This document shows, piece after piece, positions 53,373 to 62,262 of a DNA stretch of 64,000 bases (positions within the stretch are counted from its first letter, which is position 1; each line of letters starts with the position of its first letter). This DNA is from Stigmatella ashevillena (GTDB lineage Bacteria > Myxococcota > Myxococcia > Myxococcales > Myxococcaceae): positions 3,652,425 through 3,716,424 of the forward strand of contig NZ_JAQNDM010000002.1 in the NCBI RefSeq assembly GCF_028368975.1, written 5' to 3'. The notes beneath the pieces were generated by a model. The model made no database searches. It worked only from the letters and a program-made list of their open reading frames with translations, and was not told the DNA's origin. The position numbers and the translations under genes are program-made.

Positions 53373-53435
53373 AAGGGCGCGATTCTGCTGAGGGTTTTGC
53401 ACCGCCCGGCGCGGGTTCGAAACCCTCCGCCCTCA
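53373..53435 (+). other. tRNA-3'-end-like sequence, not a complete tRNA
   Basis: GGG-TTCGAAA-CCC at 53413-53425 looks like a T-arm with its loop, followed by CGCCCTC and A as in an acceptor 3' side with discriminator. AAGGGCG at 53373-53379 could pair with CGCCCTC in six of seven positions. The interval is 63 nt, too short for a tRNA, and no anticodon arm folds convincingly. A tRNA fragment left at an integration junction is the simplest idea. Confidence 0.3.
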
Positions 53436-53451
53436 TCGGCCCTCGGCTGAG

Positions 53452-54597
53452 TTACCGCGTCCCGTCCCGCTCCAGGAGATCCACGAGTTCCACCGCCATG
53501 CGCTCCCAGGTCCAGGCGCGCAGTTTCCCGGACAGCTCCGAGACATGCGGCGCCAGCTCCGCCTCCCGCGCCCGCCATCCCTCCAGGCGCCGGACCAGTT
53601 CCGACACGTCGTCCGGCTCCTCGATGAGCAGTTCTTGGAGGGCGTCCGGGTAACGCTCCGCCACCCCCGCCCTCCGGCTCACCAGCGCGGGCAACCCAGC
53701 GCACAGAGCCTCCTGCACGCCCAGCCCATAGGGCTCATAGCGCGTGGGCGAGACGAGCAGGTCCGCAGCGGCCAGGAGCTTGGGCACGTCCTTGCGAAAG
53801 CCGAGGAACTGGATGCGCCCACTCAGAGACCGCGCTTGGACCTCGCGCTCCCAGGCCTCCCGCTGTGGCCCGTCGCCCACCACCTTGAGGTCCACGTCCC
53901 AAAGCTCATGCGCGCACAGCCACTCCCAAGCGGAGACGAGCGAGTCGAACCCCTTGCGCCGGTCTCCCAGCGCGCCCACGAACAGCGCGATCCTCCGGGA
54001 CTCGGGCCACCCCAACTCCGCCCGGGCGTCCTTCCGCTCTTGCGAGGACACCGGCTGGAAGCGATGGGGGTCGCTCCCCAGGTAGATGACATGAACACGC
54101 TCAGCGGGGATGCCCGTCGCCTGGAGGATGTCCTCCCGCGTGCGCTCGGAGTTGGCGATGACGAGGCGGGCCCGGCGCACGGCCCGGCGCTCGGTGTAAC
54201 GGTAGTACCGCTGGCTCACGTGGGCTTTGAGCTGGCGCAGCGGCGTCCCCGTGGCCTCGGAGGCATAAGCCCCGTGGACATAATGGATCCAGTTGACGGC
54301 AGGCACCGTGCAATTGCCTCCGTTGGCCACCACCTCGCCTCCCTCCGCCAAGGTGCGAAGGGCCCAGAGGCGTCCGGCGGCGTCCAGCAACGGCTCGCCG
54401 AGCAGGTACGCCCCCGCGGGCTTGGGCACCGGAATGAAGCGCACGTTGGGAAGGGCCCTCAGCTCGTCCGCCACCCGGTGGGCCACCAGACGCACGGGGT
54501 GGCCTCGCTGCGCGAGGTGGCTTGCCAGGGCCAGGTTGGCCCGGTCCATCCCACCAGTGGCGACGAAGTCACCGGCGATGAGCGTGTAGGGTCGCAT
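53452..54597 (-). CDS. GT4-family glycosyltransferase
   Basis: 381 residues, GT-B fold. The N-terminal acceptor domain starts YTLIAGDFVATGGMDRANL with the Gly-rich loop. The C-terminal donor domain shows RIALFVGALGDRRKGFDSLV, VVGDGPQREAWE, IQFLGFRKDVPKLLAAADLL and the EX7E-type segment PTRYEPYGLGVQEALCAGLP. It adds a nucleotide-activated sugar to the growing lipid-linked repeat unit at the cytoplasmic face. It is the last gene of the leftward polysaccharide operon and overlaps the polymerase gene by 29 bp. Confidence 0.92.
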   Translation of the reverse strand: MRPYTLIAGDFVATGGMDRANLALASHLAQRGHPVRLVAHRVADELRALPNVRFIPVPKPAGAYLLGEPLLDAAGRLWALRTLAEGGEVVANGGNCTVPAVNWIHYVHGAYASEATGTPLRQLKAHVSQRYYRYTERRAVRRARLVIANSERTREDILQATGIPAERVHVIYLGSDPHRFQPVSSQERKDARAELGWPESRRIALFVGALGDRRKGFDSLVSAWEWLCAHELWDVDLKVVGDGPQREAWEREVQARSLSGRIQFLGFRKDVPKLLAAADLLVSPTRYEPYGLGVQEALCAGLPALVSRRAGVAERYPDALQELLIEEPDDVSELVRRLEGWRAREAELAPHVSELSGKLRAWTWERMAVELVDLLERDGTR

Positions 54598-56122
54598 TCG
54601 GCACGGGAGGGCGGGCCTGATGGACCGCGTGGTGGTGGGCGCCAAAGAGGGCGGCGTTGAGCAGCCAGAACACCATGCCCGTCTGGCTCATGAAGAACGG
54701 GTAACTGAAGGTGATGGCGATGGCACCCAGGTTGAACCCGAAGAGGATGCTGCCCCACAGCCAGAATTCATGCTGGTCGTCCTTGCTCGAGGCGAGCCGC
54801 AGGGACCAGAACAGCGTGGCGAGCAGCGCCAGCGGGTAGAGCACCAGCACGAAGATGCCACCATCCAGCACCCACGCGGCCCACTGAATCTCCACCCACA
54901 GGGGCGGCCGGGACGGATCGCTGTTGTCGCCGAAGTAGGAGTTGGGCATCCCGTACCGGCCGAGCCCCGCGCCCAGGGGGTACTCCGGCAGATAGGCCGT
55001 GAGGGCGCTGTCGAGGAAGCGCCCCCGGTTGTCGTAATAGACGTCGCCCGCCTGGTCCTCGAAGAGCGTGTTCCAGCGGCTGACGATGGCGTCGCCGCCC
55101 ATGGTGGAGGCCCACCCGAAGCCCACGACGGCGAAGCCTCCCACCACGGCGATCAGCTTGGTCATCCGCAAGAGCCGGCCGTTGAAGGCCAGCACCGCGA
55201 CGATGGCCAGCATGCACACCAACAGCATCATCGCGGAGGCACGCACCTGGCACAGGTAGAGACAGACGATGCCCAGGAAGATGCCTCCCACGCTCAACAG
55301 GCGGATCAGCCCTCCCTTCTCGCTGAGCAGAAAGCCGCTGCCCAACAGCACGGCGTAGAAGGCCCCCGTGGTGGCGCCCCCCGGCGTATCGGTGAGGCCA
55401 AAGGGCCGGAAGATGCGCTCCCCCGTGGGCCCCACGAACTGGAGGCTCTGGGTGTAGGCCTCGCCCATGCTCTCGATGATGACCGACATGGCGGGCTGGA
55501 ACTTGCCGGGGGCATAGACTTGCAGCACCCCCAGCGCCGCGCTCGCCGCGTTGAACAGGAAGAGCAGCCCCAGCGTGCGCCGGAGCACCTGCGCATCAAT
55601 GCGCAGCCGGGTGACCCAGATGAGCGGCCCCAGCACGGCGAACTGGATGCCCAGTTGGGCCGCTCCCGCCATCAGGCTGCTCGTCTGCGGGTGGAAGAGG
55701 TTGAGAGCGGTGACCGCCATGGCGGCGAGCGCGAACGGCAAGGCGGGGTGCCTCAAGCGCTGGCCGGGCACGAGCGCGAGCAGCAGCAGGCTCGCCCCGA
55801 ACGAGAAGATGCGGAAGATCATCCGCAGCGGGGCCAGCACCTCCCACAGCAAGGCAAGCTGCGTGAGGATCTGCACGGCGATGAACAGCGGAACCAGGGC
55901 GCTCGACGAGAGCAACCCCTTGCGCACGGCACGCTCAGGGACAGGAGGTGCCTCGCTCTGCACCGCGGGCACTGTCTGCACCGCGGGCACTGTCTGCACC
56001 GCGGGCACTGCGTCCGCGGACGGCGGAGCACGGCGGACATATCGCTGTCGCAGCACACCGGGCCCCTGGAGCGGAAGAGGGGCTGCGAGTGGGGATGATG
56101 CACGTCCCCCAGGCCACCTCAT
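54569..56122 (-). CDS. O-antigen polymerase/ligase-family membrane protein (Wzy/WaaL-like)
   Basis: 517 residues with about twelve membrane helices from residue 72 onwards. The large periplasmic loop contains the Wzy_C/O-antigen ligase pattern: QFVGPTGERIFRPFGLTDTP, GRFLDSALTAYLPEYPLGAG, LGRYGMPNSYFGD. Such proteins polymerise lipid-linked repeat units or ligate them to an acceptor; context with a Wzc-like kinase favours polymerisation. The cytoplasmic N-terminus of about 60 residues contains a threefold repeat of AVQTVP. Start codon ATG overlaps the stop of the preceding gene (ATGA). Confidence 0.88.
   Translation of the reverse strand: MRWPGGRASSPLAAPLPLQGPGVLRQRYVRRAPPSADAVPAVQTVPAVQTVPAVQSEAPPVPERAVRKGLLSSSALVPLFIAVQILTQLALLWEVLAPLRMIFRIFSFGASLLLLALVPGQRLRHPALPFALAAMAVTALNLFHPQTSSLMAGAAQLGIQFAVLGPLIWVTRLRIDAQVLRRTLGLLFLFNAASAALGVLQVYAPGKFQPAMSVIIESMGEAYTQSLQFVGPTGERIFRPFGLTDTPGGATTGAFYAVLLGSGFLLSEKGGLIRLLSVGGIFLGIVCLYLCQVRASAMMLLVCMLAIVAVLAFNGRLLRMTKLIAVVGGFAVVGFGWASTMGGDAIVSRWNTLFEDQAGDVYYDNRGRFLDSALTAYLPEYPLGAGLGRYGMPNSYFGDNSDPSRPPLWVEIQWAAWVLDGGIFVLVLYPLALLATLFWSLRLASSKDDQHEFWLWGSILFGFNLGAIAITFSYPFFMSQTGMVFWLLNAALFGAHHHAVHQARPPVPNATLHAHRR
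55957..56010. repeat. 18-bp tandem repeat, three copies
   Basis: The unit TCTGCACCGCGGGCACTG occurs three times without mismatch at 55957-55974, 55975-55992 and 55993-56010, inside the polymerase gene. It encodes three copies of a six-residue unit in the cytoplasmic N-terminal tail. Because 18 is divisible by three, copy-number change would keep the frame. Confidence 0.9.
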
Positions 56123-57282
56123 GAGAGGCCTCGCGAGGTGAGGGACTGAAGATCCTCGGCCAGTCCTCGGAAAAAGACGGACGGCTCACAGAGCTCCCTG
56201 GCGCGCGCAGGGCCCGCGGCCCCAAGCCGCCGCCGCTCCTCGGGCGCTTCGATCAAACGCCGCAGGGCCTCGGCCAGGGGCTCGGGACGGGGCGCGACGA
56301 GCACGCCACAGGAGCCATCGATGATCTCCAGCGGGCCCCCCATGGCGGTGGTGACCACCGGCAACCGTGCCTGCAATGCCTCGATGAAGGCGATGCCGAA
56401 AGGCTCCGGCCCCAGGTTGGGCTGACAGTGGATGTCCGCCGCGCGCAACAACCGCGGAACATCCGAGCGCTGCCCCAGGAACCGCACCCGCCCCCGGATG
56501 CCCAGCTCGGTGGCCAGGGCTTCCAGCTCCGCCAGATAGCGCGCCTCGTAGGGGCGCTGCGCTCCTCCCGCCACCCAGAGCCCCCAGCCCGGCACGTGCC
56601 GGAGGCGCCCGAGCGCTTCCAGGAGCAACCGGTGGCCCTTCCAGGCCTCCATGCGGCAGGCCTGGATGATGACGGCCTCGTGCTCGCCCGTGCCCAGCTC
56701 CGCGCGCACCTTCGCGCGCTCCTCGCTGTCGCTGCCGGGCGCGGGCGGAGCCACCGGCAGGTAGCGCACCTTCCACGGCCTGTCCGGATAGAGGTTGCGC
56801 AACGTCCCAGCCGTGAAGCGGCTGTTGGAGATGCTCAGGTCCGGAGCGGTCACCCGCGCCCACCGCTCCACCCAGTGCTTTCCCTCCAGCGCATCATGCT
56901 GGAAGAAGACGAGCGGGAGCCCCGAGGCACGCACCACGGGGCCAAAAAGCGCCTGGGACCAGGGCGAGTGACACACCGCCACCGTGTACCGCTCGCGCCT
57001 CAAGAGTTCCGCGAGCGCGCTCCGGGCACGCCACACCGTCCAGGGCCGGCTCACCCGCACTCCGCCCAGGAGGGTGACGGAGGCGCCCGTCTCCCGAAGC
57101 TCCTGGCTCATCCGGCCCTCGAAGCAGAGCGCGAACGCATGGGAGGGCCCCGCCGCGCCCCGCTGCTCCCGGGCCAACGTCCGCAGAAACGACTCCACCC
57201 CGCCGTACAGGTTGCCACTGTGCACGTGAAGGACGGTGCCCTCGGAGCGCGGAGTCACCGGCGCGACGCGCGGCCCGCTCAA
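56119..57282 (-). CDS. GT4-family glycosyltransferase
   Basis: 387 residues, GT-B fold. N-terminal LHVHSGNLYGGVESFLRTLA, C-terminal donor site AVIIQACRMEAWKGHRLLLE, VRFLGQRSDVPRLLRAADIH and PNLGPEPFGIAFIEALQARL with the two conserved glutamates. It starts with TTG at 57280-57282, overlapping the previous stop (TTGA), with GAGGGG about seven bases upstream. Cytoplasmic sugar transferase for repeat-unit assembly; donor and linkage are unknown. Confidence 0.9.
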   Translation of the reverse strand: MSGPRVAPVTPRSEGTVLHVHSGNLYGGVESFLRTLAREQRGAAGPSHAFALCFEGRMSQELRETGASVTLLGGVRVSRPWTVWRARSALAELLRRERYTVAVCHSPWSQALFGPVVRASGLPLVFFQHDALEGKHWVERWARVTAPDLSISNSRFTAGTLRNLYPDRPWKVRYLPVAPPAPGSDSEERAKVRAELGTGEHEAVIIQACRMEAWKGHRLLLEALGRLRHVPGWGLWVAGGAQRPYEARYLAELEALATELGIRGRVRFLGQRSDVPRLLRAADIHCQPNLGPEPFGIAFIEALQARLPVVTTAMGGPLEIIDGSCGVLVAPRPEPLAEALRRLIEAPEERRRLGAAGPARARELCEPSVFFRGLAEDLQSLTSRGLS

Positions 57283-58511
57283 GGGCTTCCCCTCGGAGAG
57301 GCCGTGTCCCGCTGGGCCGCGGAGGAGGCCCGCTGGGCCTCGGCATAAAGGGACAGGCTGTGCTCGGCCATCACGTCGTGCCGGAACTCGGCCTGGGCCC
57401 GCTCCCGCGCGGTGCGCCCCAAGCGCTCGGCCAGTCCCGGCTCATCCAGCAGGCGCTGGGCGGCCTTCGCCAGGGCCCAGGCGTCTCCCACCGGCACGGT
57501 GAGCCCCGTCTGCTCGTGGAGACTCACCCACGGCACCCCCGAATGGGGAATGGCGGTGTTGAGCACGGGCCGTCCACTCGCCATGGCCTCGACTTGCGAG
57601 AGCCCATACGCCTCGCTGCGGGCATTGCTCGGAAACCAGAGGGCGGTGGAGGCCCGGTAGGCCCCGGCCAGCTCCTCCGAGGACAGGTACCCAGCCCACG
57701 TCACCCGGTCCTCGATGCCCAGCTCCCGCGCCCGCATCCGGCCTTCCCGCTCCAGCGGCCCCACGCCCACCACCAGCAGCCGGCCCGGCACCTTCGCCAG
57801 CGCCTCGAGCGCGGTGAAGATCCCCTTGTAATAGACGAGCCGGCCCACCATCACCCAAAGCGGAGCGCTCCCCTGCCCCCGCCAACGCTCCTCGGCCTCC
57901 AGCGCCGCGGCCGAGGGCACCAGCCAGGGGGCGAGATCCACGCCCAGCGGCAGCGCGCGCACCTTGCGGCGAAAGCGCCGCAACAGGGACGAGCCCCCCA
58001 CATAGGCCTCGCTGGTGGCCAGCACCCGGCGAGCCCGCGTGTACAGCAGCATCTCGAATGGGCGGAAGAGGGTGCCCGCCACCCGCTGGCGGATGACGTC
58101 ACTGTGGTGGGTGACGACCACCGTGGGCAGCCAGGGCAGCGCATCCAGCGCCAGCACCATGGTGGGGTTGGGCGTGTGCACGTGGAGGATGTCCACCCCG
58201 CGCGACAGGGCCCGCACCAGCTCGGGCACCAGGTCCGGCAGGACGTCCATGCGCAGCACCGAGGCCCATCGCCCCAAGCGCGTCACGCGCACCGGCCCAT
58301 CCCACTCCTCGCGGGTCGCGCTGCGGCCCCGGAATTCGTGGCTGAAGCCCTCGCCCTCGGCCGAGTGGTTGATGCACAGCACCTCCACCTGGGCCCCCAG
58401 CGCCGCCTGCGCGTGCGCCAGTGTCTGGACGTGGGCCTCCATGCCCCCCGAGGCGGGGGGATAGAACTTGCCCAGGTGCAATACCCGCAGTCCCTGCCTG
58501 GTACGGCTCAC
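57279..58511 (-). CDS. GT4-family glycosyltransferase
   Basis: 410 residues, GT-B fold. N-terminal VLHLGKFYPPASGGMEAHVQ, C-terminal PLWVMVGRLVYYKGIFTALE, RVTWAGYLSSEELAGAYRAS and FPSNARSEAYGLSQVEAMAS with the EX7E glutamates. Starts with GTG, overlapping the kinase stop (GTGA), hence translationally coupled. Mannose-transferase-like by pattern, but the sugar is not certain. Ends with the overlap to the next transferase. Confidence 0.92.
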   Translation of the reverse strand: MSRTRQGLRVLHLGKFYPPASGGMEAHVQTLAHAQAALGAQVEVLCINHSAEGEGFSHEFRGRSATREEWDGPVRVTRLGRWASVLRMDVLPDLVPELVRALSRGVDILHVHTPNPTMVLALDALPWLPTVVVTHHSDVIRQRVAGTLFRPFEMLLYTRARRVLATSEAYVGGSSLLRRFRRKVRALPLGVDLAPWLVPSAAALEAEERWRGQGSAPLWVMVGRLVYYKGIFTALEALAKVPGRLLVVGVGPLEREGRMRARELGIEDRVTWAGYLSSEELAGAYRASTALWFPSNARSEAYGLSQVEAMASGRPVLNTAIPHSGVPWVSLHEQTGLTVPVGDAWALAKAAQRLLDEPGLAERLGRTARERAQAEFRHDVMAEHSLSLYAEAQRASSAAQRDTASPRGSP

Positions 58512-60697
58512 GACGAGGCCACCCGGTCTTTCACCTCCTCGCGCTGGCCGTAGTCACCAGGGTAGAGGTACGACTCCTTGTACCGGCCGTCCGTCGCCTC
58601 CAGATCATTGAGGATGGCGCCGTACATCTGAGCCTGCACATCCGCCAGGGAGCGCAGCGCCCGCCGGGCCGCATCGTGATGCGTCTTCCCCGCGCGCAGC
58701 ACCAGCACCACGCCATCCACCTGCGTGGCCAGCACCGCCGAGTCCGACACGGCATTGAGCGGCGGGCTGTCGAGCAGGATGCGATCGAACTTCCCGCTGA
58801 CCGTCTTCAGCAGCTCGGCGAACGCCTGGGTGTGCAGAAGCTCCGCCGGGTTGGGGGGAATGGGGCCGCAGGGCAGCACGAAGAGGTTGGGCACCTCGGT
58901 GCTCTTCACCGCCCGGTCCAGCGTGCCCTCGCCGACCACCAGCGAGCTGATGCCCACGTCATTGGGAACACCGAAGGCCTTGTGCAGCCTCGGCCGCCGC
59001 ATGTCCGTGTCCAGCAGGAGCACCCGGTTGCCGCTCTGGGCCATGGCCACGCCCAGGAAGATGCAGCTCGTGGACTTGCCCTCCTGCTGCCCGCTGGAGG
59101 TGACGACCAGCGTCTTGAAGGGCTTGTCCGGAGACATGAACAGGAGGTTGGTGCGAATGGCCCGGCAGCACTCCGCCACGGAGGACTTGGGCTGGCGGTG
59201 GACGTACAGGTCTCTCTCGCCGGGGCTCTCCCCCTTGCCCTCCACGCGCGGCACGAAGCCCAGGAACGCCAGCCCCAGCTTCTGCTCCACATCCGCCTGG
59301 GACGAGATGCTGCTCTCGAGGAACTCCAGCAGCACCACCACCCCCACACCCACCAGCAGCCCCAGCGCCATCGCCATCATCACGCTGCGCCGCACGTTGG
59401 GCTTGATGGGCAGGAACTGCGGCCGGGCCGGATCCAGCACGCGCACGTTGCTGGTGCGCAGCAGCCCCGACAGCTCGATGTCCTTGAGGCGCTTGAGGAC
59501 CAGCTCGTACAGGCGGCGGTTGTTGTCGGCCTCGCGGCGCAGGCGGTCGAATTCGATCTCCTTCTTGCCCACCTCGAACGCCTCGTCCTTGGTGACGGAC
59601 AGCAGGCGCACGAGGTTCTTCTCCTTGGCCTCCGCCTCGGCCAGCTCCGCCTCCGCCTTGCGCACCACGTTGTTGAGGCTGCGCACGAAGTCCTCTTTCA
59701 CCACGGCCAGCTTGCGCTCGCACTCGAGCATCTTCGGGTGCTCGGGCAGGTACCGCTCGGCCAGCTCCACGCACGCCACGCGCTGCTCGATGAAGCTGCG
59801 CTTGAACTCCTGCAGCGCCGTGTCATCCGCGCCCGGCACCGCCTCCGCCCACGTCATGTCCCCCGCCTGGGAGGACTTGCGCAGGTGCCGGATGGACTCC
59901 ACGCGCCCCTGGAGCCCCGCGATGCGCGTGCGCACCTCCGTCAGCGCCAGGTTGTAGCTGTTGATGCGGTCGCTGACGATGCTCATCCGGTCCTCCAGCG
60001 AGGTGGACAGCACGTCCGACTCCTTCTTGAAGTCATACAGGGCCAGCTCGCTCACCTTGGAGCTCTGCTCCAACTCCGCCCGGCGCTCTTCCAACCACAC
60101 CGTGGCACTCTCGGTGGTGCGCAGCTTCAGGGCCAGGTTCTCCGCCATGTAGGCCTGGGCCACCTCGTTGGCGAGCAGCGCGGCCCGCTGGGGCTCCAGG
60201 TCCTCCACGGAGACCGTCACCACGCGCGAGTCCCGCACCGGCAGCACCCGGATGCGCGACTGGAGCAGCCCCGCCGCGTCCGCGCCCTGCATGGCCTGGC
60301 TGCGCTCCTTCTCATCCTTGAGGTGGGACAGCCCCAGGAAGCCCGCGTCGTGCTGAAGGCCCAGCTTGTCCACCACCCGCATGGACACCGCGCGCGAGGT
60401 GATGATCTCGTTCTGGGTGGTGTAGTACTCCTTGTTGAACCAATAGTTGCTGCGCTCCTCGCCCATCACCTCCTTCACCTCGCCATCGAGGATGCGCGGG
60501 GCGGTGACGTCGATGATGAGCGAGGTGCTGGCGGCATACACCTTGGGCTGGCGCAGGGCCTGCAAGGAGGCTGCGCCGGTGATGAGCACGGCGACCCCGA
60601 GGACGACCCATTTGCGGCGCCAGAACGCGCGCACGAAGCGCATCACGTTCAAAGGCGTCATGCCGGCGGGGGCCGGGCCGTTCACAAAACCATCCAA
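58508..60697 (-). CDS. Polysaccharide co-polymerase with BY-kinase (Wzz/Wzc-like)
   Basis: 729 residues. A TTG start at 60695-60697 with AGGAG six bases upstream. Membrane helices near 25-48 and 430-450 enclose a Wzz chain-length domain rich in coiled coil (residues 60-420), with the PxxP-like LDPARPQFLPIKPN before the second helix. The cytoplasmic tyrosine kinase has Walker A SSGQQEGKSTS (about 534-544), A' VLLLDTDMRRPRLH and Walker B ILLDSPPLN. The C-terminal tail has four tyrosines (YKESYLYPGDYG), the autophosphorylation cluster. It controls polymer length and export. First gene of the leftward operon; 193 bp divergent region to the next gene. Confidence 0.93.
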   Translation of the reverse strand: MDGFVNGPAPAGMTPLNVMRFVRAFWRRKWVVLGVAVLITGAASLQALRQPKVYAASTSLIIDVTAPRILDGEVKEVMGEERSNYWFNKEYYTTQNEIITSRAVSMRVVDKLGLQHDAGFLGLSHLKDEKERSQAMQGADAAGLLQSRIRVLPVRDSRVVTVSVEDLEPQRAALLANEVAQAYMAENLALKLRTTESATVWLEERRAELEQSSKVSELALYDFKKESDVLSTSLEDRMSIVSDRINSYNLALTEVRTRIAGLQGRVESIRHLRKSSQAGDMTWAEAVPGADDTALQEFKRSFIEQRVACVELAERYLPEHPKMLECERKLAVVKEDFVRSLNNVVRKAEAELAEAEAKEKNLVRLLSVTKDEAFEVGKKEIEFDRLRREADNNRRLYELVLKRLKDIELSGLLRTSNVRVLDPARPQFLPIKPNVRRSVMMAMALGLLVGVGVVVLLEFLESSISSQADVEQKLGLAFLGFVPRVEGKGESPGERDLYVHRQPKSSVAECCRAIRTNLLFMSPDKPFKTLVVTSSGQQEGKSTSCIFLGVAMAQSGNRVLLLDTDMRRPRLHKAFGVPNDVGISSLVVGEGTLDRAVKSTEVPNLFVLPCGPIPPNPAELLHTQAFAELLKTVSGKFDRILLDSPPLNAVSDSAVLATQVDGVVLVLRAGKTHHDAARRALRSLADVQAQMYGAILNDLEATDGRYKESYLYPGDYGQREEVKDRVASS

Positions 60698-60890
60698 AGG
60701 GGTCTCCTAGGAGTCTTCTTAACTTACGCGCGAGGCGCTGGCCTAGCATGGATGCCCTGGCCCGACTTACACCCACAGTCTGGCCCGAGCGTGCCCCGTC
60801 CGGGTCAGAGGGTCAATCTTACAAACCGCGCTCCCCCAACGCCTGGATGTCTGCTGGGCATTCCTCGGGGCTCCCCCCCCTGCCCCCAGC

Positions 60891-62258
60891 ATGTGTGCTA
60901 GTGACGCGTGCGTGACTTCGCCTCTGTCCGTCATCCTCCCCTACACGCCGGCCACGGCCTCCGCAGCAGCCCACTTCGCCCATGCCCTGGCGGGCCAGCA
61001 CGAAGTGGTCCTCGCGGGAGAAGGGGCGGTGGCGGTCACGCCGGGCCCTCGGCTGCACGTTCTGTCCGGGTGGGTGGGCAAGGGTGCGGCCATCCGGGCG
61101 GCGCTGGCCAAGGTGACGAGCCCGGTGACGGTGCTCCAGGATCCGGACGAGGCCTACAGCCTGGCCGCCTACGAGGCGCTTTGCCGCCCCATCCACGAGG
61201 ACACGGCGGACGGGGTCTTCGGCCGCCGGACGGTGCCGGGATTGAACCCGGAGCTGCTGGCCGACCGGGCGCTGGGCGGCTTCACCCGGTTCGTCACGGA
61301 CACGTCCCTGGAGGATCCGCTTACGGGGGCCCGGGCCTTCCGCACGGAGGCCCTGCGCTCGGTCACCCTGACGAGCGACGACGACGCGGTGGACGCGGAG
61401 CTGGTCGTGAAGCTCGCCGCCCAGCTCTACCGGCTGGCCGAGGTGCCGCTGACGTTGAGCGCGGCACCCAGCCGCTCCCTGGCCTCGCACCTGTCCCGGC
61501 TGCGGACCCTGGTGCGCTACGCCACCGTCCGCAACGACGCGGACAACCAGCACGAGGGGTACACCTCGCTGGAGCGCATGGATGGCGCCAACAATTACAA
61601 CGCCTGGCTGGGCCGACGCTTTCGCGAGCACCTGGGCCGACGCGTGCTGGAGATTGGCGCCGGCATCGGCACCATCACCCGCGAGTTGGAAGCGGGGCGG
61701 GAGCTGCTCATCGCGCTCGAGGTGGACGGCTTCTACGTGGACCGGCTGAAGAACCTGTTCCGGGGCAAGCCCCACGTGCGGCCGTACCTGTCGGACGTGG
61801 CCCTCGCCGACTGGGAGTCGCTCCAGGCCGAGCGGCTCGACACCATCGTCCTGTCCAACGTGCTGGAGCACATCCCCGATGACGCGGCGGCGGTGCGCCG
61901 CTTCCGGCAGATCCTCCCCGTGGGGGGCAAGGTGGTCATCCTGGTGCCCGCCCTGCCCCAGCTCTTCGGCTCGATGGACGAGGCGGTGGGCCACTACCGG
62001 CGCTACACGCCCCAGGCGTTGCGCGAGGTGCTGGAGGCCGGTGGCTTCACGGTGGACACGCTGGAGTGGATGAACCTGGTGGGCATCCCAGGCTGGTTCG
62101 TGAACAGCCGCCTGCTGCGCCGGCGCGCGATGCCCAGGTTCCAGCTCAAGCTGTACGACCGGCTGGCGCCTCTGCTCGCACAGACGGAGCAGCACGTGAA
62201 GCTGCCGGTAGGCATGAGCCTGTTCGCCGTGGCCCGCGTCACGGAAGAGGCCAGATGA
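60891..62258 (+). CDS. Fused GT2-type glycosyltransferase and SAM-dependent methyltransferase
   Basis: 455 residues. N-terminal part (about 10-215) is a shortened GT2-like fold: SVILPYTPATAS, VTVLQDPDEAY in place of the usual DxD loop, and DDDAVDAELVVKLA. The C-terminal part (about 235-450) is a class I methyltransferase with RRVLEIGAGIGTITREL (SAM site), LIALEVDG and IVLSNVLEHIPDD. The fusion would glycosylate and methylate an intermediate, or modify one substrate twice. The 193 bp upstream (60698-60890) is the divergent promoter region; no motif is recognised. The start has no ribosome site, so a GTG at 60912 is possible. Confidence 0.8.
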   Translation: MCASDACVTSPLSVILPYTPATASAAAHFAHALAGQHEVVLAGEGAVAVTPGPRLHVLSGWVGKGAAIRAALAKVTSPVTVLQDPDEAYSLAAYEALCRPIHEDTADGVFGRRTVPGLNPELLADRALGGFTRFVTDTSLEDPLTGARAFRTEALRSVTLTSDDDAVDAELVVKLAAQLYRLAEVPLTLSAAPSRSLASHLSRLRTLVRYATVRNDADNQHEGYTSLERMDGANNYNAWLGRRFREHLGRRVLEIGAGIGTITRELEAGRELLIALEVDGFYVDRLKNLFRGKPHVRPYLSDVALADWESLQAERLDTIVLSNVLEHIPDDAAAVRRFRQILPVGGKVVILVPALPQLFGSMDEAVGHYRRYTPQALREVLEAGGFTVDTLEWMNLVGIPGWFVNSRLLRRRAMPRFQLKLYDRLAPLLAQTEQHVKLPVGMSLFAVARVTEEAR

Positions 62259-62262
62259 GGCC

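Noticed and set aside
53341-53435. A complete tRNA gene
   Set aside because: T-arm and acceptor-like parts are seen, but distances do not allow D and anticodon arms; no cloverleaf could be drawn.
55957-56010. A CRISPR array or iteron origin
   Set aside because: Three head-to-tail 18-mers inside a coding frame, without spacers and without replication genes.
54620-56098. A 492-codon open frame opposite the polymerase gene
   Set aside because: Composition (His, Gln, Glu, Arg-rich, no hydrophobic core) is that of an antisense frame; the membrane protein is real.
58421-60901. An 826-codon open frame opposite the BY-kinase gene
   Set aside because: Antisense shadow with very high His, Arg, Gln and Leu content; the kinase on the other strand has clear motifs and a ribosome site.
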